64,000 nucleotides of DNA, taken from contig NC_080671.1 of assembly GCF_030247195.1 (NCBI RefSeq), positions 105,015,845 to 105,079,844 of the forward strand. The letters are read 5' to 3'. The stretch is from Topomyia yanbarensis (Eukaryota > Arthropoda > Insecta > Diptera > Culicidae). Of this stretch, positions 57,701-64,000 are shown piece after piece. A model generated the notes under the pieces. It was not told the origin of the DNA, did not search any database, and worked only from the letters and a program-made list of their open reading frames with translations. A program made the position numbers and the translations under genes. Numbering within the stretch: position 1 is the first letter of the stretch; every line of letters starts with the position of its first letter.

Positions 57701-58573
57701 TTGTTGTTTGTGTCAACAGATGCGGCGGTGATGCCAGCTTTTACGGTTGGATCGGATCCCAGAAATGATTGGGGAAAATGGAAGCGCGCATTCGAGCGAT
57801 TTATAGCAGCAAATGGAATAGTTGATGAAGAAGAAAAATATAATCTGCTTTTGGTACTTGGAGGAATTGAACTTCAAACGTACTACGATAAAGTTGACAA
57901 AGTACAGGTTGGCATAGCAATCGAAAATACTTCAGAATTTCGAGTTTTGCAATATGAGTCGGCTCTAGTGTCGATCGATAATTATTTCGCACCTCAACCA
58001 AATAAACGATTTGAGAGGCATCAGTTTCGTTCACTTAAACAGGAAAGAGACGAGAATTTCGAAGATTTTGTCTTTCGGCTTAAAGAACAAGCCAAACGAT
58101 GCAGATTTCACGACATTGACGATATGATCGTAGACCAGATCATCGAATCTTGTCAGTCTTTAGATTTACGAAAAAGACTTTTGACCGAAGAGAAGAATCT
58201 CACTGAAGCTTTACAGCTGGGGAAGACAATCGAAGAGGTACAAAAACAAGCAAAAGAGTACGAAAAACCTTCGTTATCTTTAGAGCAGCACTCGATCATA
58301 CAAAAAGTATCAGAAAAACCAACTTTTCCAAAGTTTGCTGAGCATAGTTCACGGAAGTGCTATAATTGCAACCGATCAGGACATATTGCCAGGGATACCG
58401 AAAAATGTCCAGCAAGGAATGTGATGTGTTATAACTGCGGTACAAAAGGCCATTTTAAAATATGCTGCCGTAAAAGAAAGAGCAACGACATCATTCAAAA
58501 GGGGGACAAGAAAAAGATATTCGCGGTTTTCGAGGGCGATATGAACGAGAAGCAGCAAGGAGTTTTTTTGTAA
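57701..58573 (+). CDS. Gag-like polyprotein of the Ty3/gypsy element
   Basis: Open for 291 codons. The first in-element Met candidates include the one at about 57731 (MPAFTVGSDPRNDWGKWKRA). The middle (VSIDNYFAPQPN, RHQFRSLKQERDENFEDFVF) is the retrotransposon gag capsid block. The end has two CCHC knuckles (CYNCNRSGHIARDTEKC and CYNCGTKGHFKICC), which bind RNA for packaging. The frame is intact. It ends at TAA right after a run of seven T; pol continues in the -1 frame. Confidence 0.8.
   Translation: MLFVSTDAAVMPAFTVGSDPRNDWGKWKRAFERFIAANGIVDEEEKYNLLLVLGGIELQTYYDKVDKVQVGIAIENTSEFRVLQYESALVSIDNYFAPQPNKRFERHQFRSLKQERDENFEDFVFRLKEQAKRCRFHDIDDMIVDQIIESCQSLDLRKRLLTEEKNLTEALQLGKTIEEVQKQAKEYEKPSLSLEQHSIIQKVSEKPTFPKFAEHSSRKCYNCNRSGHIARDTEKCPARNVMCYNCGTKGHFKICCRKRKSNDIIQKGDKKKIFAVFEGDMNEKQQGVFL
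58562..58573 (+). other. Candidate -1 ribosomal frameshift site between gag and pol
   Basis: G followed by seven T and G just before the gag TAA (58571-58573). Re-reading one T gives the protease frame without a stop until the TGA at 58669. In zero-frame phasing the heptamer is T TTT TTG. Confidence 0.45.
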
Positions 58574-59590
58574 ATAACAACGAAACATCTGAAATCCTCC
58601 AGTTCAATCTCGGAGGCGTGCCTACTAAAATGGTGGTAGACTCTGGCTCATCAGCAAACATAATTTGAGAAAGTACGTATCATATGTTGAAACAATTGGG
58701 AGCTGCAATCATTAACGAAAAAAACGCCGAGGAAATGAATTTAGCGTTTGAGGCTTTCGCGAGCGATGGAAAAATTCATTTCAGTAAAGTTTTCGAAGCA
58801 GAAATCGGAATACCGAACGAAAAGAACGGCATTTGGGCACACATTCTAGTGGCTCATTTGCCCTTGGTGTCCTGAAAATCGGGTATACTGTTAACAAAAT
58901 GATCGGGGGAACTTCAGAATCGGTCGAGGAGCAGGAGTTTCCGAAAATACCCAAATTATTGAGCGTGCCGAAGGACCACTATCATGGGTTTCACCACTTG
59001 TACCGGTTCGGAAATCAGATGGGAGAATAAGGCTTTGCGTCGATATGAGGGTTGCTAATCAAGCTGTGATTAGGGAAAATTATCCAATGCCAAACATCGA
59101 TTCAGCTCTTGCATCTATTCGAAAGATTTCTAAATTGTCAAAAATTGACTTAGAGTCTGCATATTATCATTTTGAACTAGAGCCCCAAAGTCGAAACATA
59201 ACCACATTTGCATCTAGAAGTGGGGTATATCGATTTCAAAGATTAATGTTTGGAATCAAGTCGGCCCCAGAGCTTTTCCAACGAGCAATGGAGAACTTGT
59301 TCCGCGGAATTGATGGGTTAATAGTTTTTATGGATGACTTACTTGTTCATGGGTGTTCCGACGAAGAACACGATGAAAGGTTGCTGGAAGTAATGTCACG
59401 GCTAAAAGAATGGAAAATGAAAGTTAACGAGAAGAAAACTGTTTTTGGAGTAACCGAAGCGGTTTTCTTAGGTCACCTTATTTCGGTAAATGGAGTCAAG
59501 CCTACTCAGGACAAGGTCCAAGCAATATTGGACCTACGACAACCTAAAGATATTACAGAACTTAGATCACTCTTGGGCATGATCACTTAG
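58574..59590 (+). pseudogene. Ty3/gypsy pol, protease and RT part (broken)
   Basis: Protease motif VVDSGSSANI (about 58634), then an in-frame TGA at 58669. A further shift lies near 58,860-59,000. RT 59045-59590: SKIDLESAYYHFELEPQSRN, FGIKSAPELFQRAM, active site VFMDDLLVHG, VFLGHLISVNG. It ends at a TAG (59588) in the middle of LLGMI-T-VGKF. The segment between protease and RT seems shortened. Confidence 0.75.
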
Positions 59591-59632
59591 GTTGGAAAAT
59601 TTATCCCTAATTTAGCCACTATAACGTTCCAC

Positions 59633-59962
59633 ATGAGGCAGCTACTGGTTAACAATACAGCTTTCATGTGGCAAAAAACTCATACTGATGAACTTGAACG
59701 GATAAAATCCGTGCTAGGAAAAGTAGATGCTCTTGGGTTTTATGACTTGAAAGACGAAACGATGTTAGTAACGGACGCCAGTCCAGTGGGTATTGGTGCA
59801 ATTCTCATACAAGTGAAGGACGGGATATCCCGAACAGTATACTGCGCATCTAAAAACCTTGCAAGCCATGAGAAAAAGTATTGTCAGACCGAAAAGGAGT
59901 GTTATGCCATAGTGTGGGCGATGGAAAAACTGTATATTTACCTATCCGGACCTCATCACTGA
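59633..59962 (+). pseudogene. Ty3/gypsy pol, RNase H part (broken)
   Basis: Same frame as RT after the TAG at 59588. VTDASPVGIGAILIQ is the first RNase H Asp motif; ASKNLASHEKKYCQTEKECY is the Glu-containing helix. A small deletion near 59950 shifts the frame before ITDCKPLQYLF. Confidence 0.75.
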
Positions 59963-60032
59963 CTGCAAACCGCTACAATATTTATTCAATCGTGCGCAAT
60001 CAAAACCATCGGCGAGAATAGAGCGATGGATT

Positions 60033-60959
60033 TTGAGATTACAGGCGTTTGATTTCGAAGTCCGATATGAACCAGGGGATCTAAACCTAGCGGATTCTTT
60101 CTCGAGAATGGCTGTCAGAGATGAATATTCAAATGGCGAGCCTGATGTGGTCAACTGGCTGATTAACGAAATTAAACCAGTGGCGATTAAATTTGAAGAG
60201 TTGGAAAACGCAACGATGCAAGACGACGAACTGTGTAAGGTGAAATATGCGATTTCTAGCGGAAATTGGGACGATGTTGCACTACAATACAAAACAACGA
60301 CAATTAAAGAGGATCTCATTCAATACGTGGATTTGATTTTAAGAGGGGACAGGATCGTAATTCCAGATAGTTTACGAGAGAAGATCGTACAACTTGCTCA
60401 CATAGGGCACCAAGGAAGCACGGGAATGAAGGCACATCTTCGTTCAAAAGTATGGTTCCCAGGAATGGACCAAATGGTAGAACAATTGGTTAGAAGCTGT
60501 AAACCATGTCGAATGACTTCTTTGCCAGATAAACCGAACCCAATTATACGCCGCGTACCAACTCAGCCATGGCAGGATCTGGCCATGGATTTTAAAGAAG
60601 GGTTACCCTCGGGGAAATCACTGCTGGTTGTAGTATGCTATACAAGCCGATTTATTCAGATAAAACCAATGAAACCTGCGACTTCTCAAAAAGTAGTCAG
60701 TACATTGTTGAAAATGTTCGCTTCTTTTGGCATCCCACGTTCGATAACTGCTGATAATGGACCACAGTTTGGATCGGTTGAGCTTAAACAGTTTTGTACC
60801 AGCTACGGCATTCATTTAAATTTGTCTACCCCGTATTGGCGGGAACAAAACGGTGCTGTAGAAAGGCAAATGAGGAATCTGGGAAGACGCATCAAAATAA
60901 GCGTTATACAAAAATACAGTGCTGATGAAAAATTTGAAGATCGGATCATTACAACCTAA
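60033..60959 (+). pseudogene. Ty3/gypsy pol, RNase H end and integrase (partial)
   Basis: Open for 308 codons from 60033. Starts with the end of RNase H (YEPGDLNLADSFSRM). Zinc-binding H-H-C-C domain GHQGSTGMKAHLRSKVWFPG...CKPC. Catalytic core AMDFKEG and FGIPRSITADNGPQFGS with Glu in YWREQNGAVERQMR (D,D,35E-type triad). Ends at TAA 60957. The C-terminal tail continues out of frame to about 61070 (RNSTHLK). Confidence 0.78.
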
Positions 60960-61340
60960 GTTTGGAAACGAAGAGTTTAAAGTTGTTTGTGTGAATGGGG
61001 GGGGGGCGATTACTGTTAAGTCAAAGGAAAGTGGTAAAGTGTATGTAAGAAACAGCACACATCTCAAATGACTAGAAGCCCGAGACCCTTTGAATGAAAT
61101 AGAGGAACAAGAACATCAAAGAGCGGTCGACGAAGGAGTTGAGGGTACTGGTAAGTCAAGCGAATTGATAGTTTCAGAAGAAATAGGAAACGCAGACGTA
61201 TCAAAGAAGCGCAGGATTTGTCGTAGACCGGTAAGATTAAATGACTTTGTTGAATAAAATATGTAGTGATTAAATAAAAAGACTCGAGGCATAAAATGAT
61301 GCCAATCAATACGTGATACATTTTAAAATTTTTGGAGGGA

Positions 61341-61496
61341 TGTATCGGGTTAGCACATATACTGCTTGGGGGATTGGTGCTTTGGACAAGACGAACGCGA
61401 ACGCGTAAGTCGAGGTTTGGACGCGATCGCGAACGGTCGATGTGATACGTGCTAAGTGATACCGTACGTCAGTGCACAACAGGGTCAGACGATACA
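61341..61496 (+). repeat. 3' LTR of Ty3/gypsy element
   Basis: 156 bp, no difference from the 5' LTR found by eye. Followed by CCAAG. Confidence 0.88.
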
Positions 61497-61663
61497 CCAA
61501 GCGATTTGAAAATATTGAAATTTTTACGAATTTAAGGTACACCGAAACGCTGTAGGGCCAAATATTATGTTTTCCAAAATGTATCTCTAAGAAAATATGC
61601 ACAGGCGTCCCCCTTCTCCCTTTCCCACTGATCAAATGTTTATGCAACTAAAAAACAAATGTA

Positions 61664-61964
61664 TTAGGGACGATCCATAAATGACGTAGCATTTTTTAAG
61701 TGATTTTTAACACCCCCCCTCCCCCATCGTAGCATTTCGTCACAAACCTCTAAATACCCCCTCTGGTAATGACGTAGCTTGACAGTAATTCTCCCCCCCC
61801 TTATCCCGAAAAAATAAAAAAAATGAAAAACGATGCTATTTATTCCCCATTTAAAAAGCTACGTAGCATGACATAACCCCCTACCCCCCTGTCGTCACAC
61901 ATCATCACAAAATACAATACTCCCTCCCCCATATAATGCTACGTCATTTATGGATGATCCCTTA
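61664..61964. mobile_element. MITE with GATCCATAAATGACGTAGCAT inverted ends
   Basis: Inverted ends built on ATAAATGACGTAGCATT, with additional AGCTACGTAGCATGACAT-type inner copies and C-rich tracts. No coding potential. Confidence 0.65.
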
Positions 61965-62139
61965 ACAAAGATCACCTAGAAATTACTAGTATTTGAAAGG
62001 ATATAGAAAATTTGCCTCTGCACTGGTAGGTGGGTAGATGCCAAATTGTCCCAAAAACTAGTAATTGTCTATTTTTAGTTCATATTAATATTAACAACAA
62101 TTGCAGCAGCAAATAATTTTGGCCAGGATTCGACCCCAA

Positions 62140-63170
62140 TTACTCCTCTGTGCAACGCTCCCAAAGTTTGTATGGGATTTTTCGTCAATTTTCATGGAGA
62201 AAACCCACTATCTCGCATTTTCACTTCTAGGCGGCACTGTATGCATCGTATTATCACTATAAATGAAAATAAGAAAGATAATTTAATTGTCTTTAACTTT
62301 GTCGAAGACTGCTAGTCAATCCGGCGTTGTTAAAACGTTATTAAACTTTTAACGAAGTGATGTCTGAGTCAGTTTTGCAGGGGGCCTAGCAGTACATGGT
62401 TGTTTGTCAGTACTCGATTCCCACGAACTAAATATTTTTGTGAAATAACGGTTAGGTTTAGCTCAATAGTATGTTCAGAAGAATTATAGTAAATAATACG
62501 AGTCATGTTTCGGTTAGAACATTTTAGTTTCACATGTTACCGCATAGAGGGCGCCAACACTAACTTTTCAACGGAGAGAGATATAAATTAGGTGTCTTCT
62601 ACAAAGTTATAGAACGGGCATTTTGCAGTAATTTTTCCAAACATGTCGATGTTCTATCTCTCTTCTATGCAAAGTTAGTATTGGCGCCCTCTATGCGGTC
62701 ACAGATTGAACTAAAATGTTCTAACCGAAACATGGCTCGTACTATTTACTATAATTCTTCTGAACATACTATTGAGCTAAATCTAACCGTTAATTCACAA
62801 AAATATTTAGTTCGCGGGAATCGAGTACTGATACACAACCATGTACTGCTGGGTCCCATGCAAAACTGACCCAGACATCACTTCGTTAAAAGTTTAATAA
62901 CTTTTTTTTAACAACGCCGGATTGACTAGCAGTCTTCGACAAAGTTATAGACAATTAAATTATCTTTCTTATTTTCACTTATAGTGATAATACGATGCAT
63001 ACAGTGCCACCTAGAGGTGAAAATGCGAGATAGTGGGTTTTCTCCATGAAAATTGTCGAAAAATCCCATACAAACGTTGGTCCGGTAGCTAGACTTGTCC
63101 GATTTGCTTCAAATTTGGAGCAAGTACTTCTGGAGGGACTAGAAATCGACTCAGGGGCCGATTGAGTTTT
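62140..63170. repeat. Long inverted repeat able to fold into a hairpin of about 450-bp arms
   Basis: Arms about 62158-62610 and 62660-63090 are inverted near-copies (for example TTAGTATTGGCGCCCTCTAT against its complement near 62555). The apex lies near 62630. No inverted-end/TSD pair was defined. A solitary outer-arm piece is at 56235-56350. Confidence 0.75.
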
Positions 63171-63199
63171 CAAAAAATTTATTATTTTTCTGGGTAGTC

Positions 63200-64000
63200 T
63201 AATGCGTATGTATGTCCTGTGTGCTAACGTGTACGTAGCTTCGCGTGTATGAATTCTATTTTAGACCCGTGTGCCTTTCGCATATTCGCGTGTGTTTTTG
63301 GATGATCGAGCGCAGACCGTGAATCTAATATTTAATTTTCGGTGAACGGTTCAGATGCTAGAAGAAAGTGAGATCTTTCATATCACTAGAGTTCCCGGTT
63401 ATGTCGCCATGGAAGGTGTTGTCTAGTGAATATGAGCTTTATTTTTTGATTGATCCAACTGAAGGTGTGGACCTAAGTTGCTAGGACGGAGGGTAATGAT
63501 TTCCGAACGTGACCGATCCATGATCGCACGAACAAGGACGTTTGTAGGTTCCCTTTTGAGACCGCGTTTGAAACTTATTACCGGGGTGTTATTAAGCATT
63601 TGTATGTTAACGTGTTTCTCGCGTGTATGTGACTTCACGTGTATAAATTCGATTTTAATGTCACCATGGAACGTTTTGTTTCGACCTATACTACTAGGGC
63701 TGAGGATAGGGACTTCCGGACGTAACCGCTTCGTGATTGCGCAAACTTGGGCATTTGGAGGTTCACTTCTGAGACCGCGTGTGTAAATTTATAAGTGCTA
63801 AGCCGTTCACTTAGTCACTGGGGTGTTATCCTGTTTTAGAGATCGCGGGCGTAAGTGTGCGCGAATGATCGGGTCTCGAGCGTTTATATGTTAACGTTTT
63901 TGTCGCGTGTGCTAGCGTGTATGTAACTTCGGTTGTATACATTATTTTTATAAGGGTGTGGCCATTCGCATGTTCGCGTGTTCTTGAATGATCGCGGGCG
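63200..64000. repeat. Satellite-like degenerate tandem sequence
   Basis: Motifs recur imperfectly: GAGACCGCGT at 63558 and 63771; TATGTTAACGT near 63602 and 63886; CGCGTGTATG/CGCGTGTGCTAG several times. Spacing is about 210-285 bp. No conserved ORF. It runs off the window. Confidence 0.5.

Larger units (their letters stand above)
56855..61496 (+). mobile_element. Ty3/gypsy LTR retrotransposon, 4642 bp, 5-bp TSD
   Basis: Two 156-bp LTRs (56855-57010, 61341-61496), TGTATC...GATACA, appear identical base for base. CCAAG is duplicated on both outer sides. Order gag, protease, RT, RNase H, integrase is the Ty3/gypsy order. The gag with two CCHC knuckles resembles the Mag lineage. Internal pol is broken by several stops and shifts, so this copy looks non-autonomous. 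The sequence after the 5' LTR (TGGCGACGAGG) is a probable tRNA primer-binding site. Confidence 0.85.

Noticed and set aside
63200..64000. CRISPR-like repeat array
   Set aside because: Units are long and degenerate with no constant spacer size, in a eukaryotic genome.

Overview
The window looks like genomic DNA of a culicine (Aedes-like) mosquito. It is AT-rich, has spliced genes with very long introns, and carries dense nested transposons of kinds typical of mosquitoes: tRNA-derived SINEs, I- and LOA-clade LINEs, BEL/Pao, Ty3/gypsy, hAT, piggyBac-like, ITmD37E-like and many MITE or foldback elements. No bacterial-type gene, CRISPR array or classical RNA gene was found. The organism call is inference from protein families and repeat content.

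Layout. (1) 1-12,235: two diverged copies of a WD40 gene, best matched to NEDD1 (Grip71 in flies), lie head to head. Copy A (minus, 1-1634) runs off the left edge. Copy B (plus, 9746-12028) is complete at 460 codons. Both have the same three-exon structure and intron phases. About 8.1 kb of nested transposons separates them. (2) 12.2-22.9 kb: no host gene seen. The stretch holds a 2.3-kb hAT-type element with a perfect 8-bp target duplication and a LINE endonuclease fragment split by a 1.37-kb element with perfect 26-bp inverted ends. (3) 22,975-55,264: a KIF21-type kinesin (kinesin-4 family) on the minus strand, reconstructed here as 12 exons plus an alternative last exon. All junctions are GT/AG and the joined frame is 1537 codons including the stop. 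The first coding exon, or exons, upstream of 55,264 was not found. (4) 55.3-64.0 kb: presumably the 5' intron of KIF21. It holds a 4.6-kb Ty3/gypsy element with apparently identical LTRs, a 0.95-kb hairpin-forming repeat and satellite-like sequence.

How it works together. Both host genes belong to microtubule biology: NEDD1 recruits gamma-tubulin rings, and KIF21 restrains microtubule plus-end growth. Nothing in the sequence shows they are co-regulated. The most interesting host-gene signals are in KIF21. Two mutually exclusive last exons about 12 kb apart each complete the last WD40 strand. In the distal one a TGA-C stop is followed in the same frame by 103 more open, Ser-rich codons, which makes it a candidate stop-codon readthrough. 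I did not find a clearly new multi-gene system.
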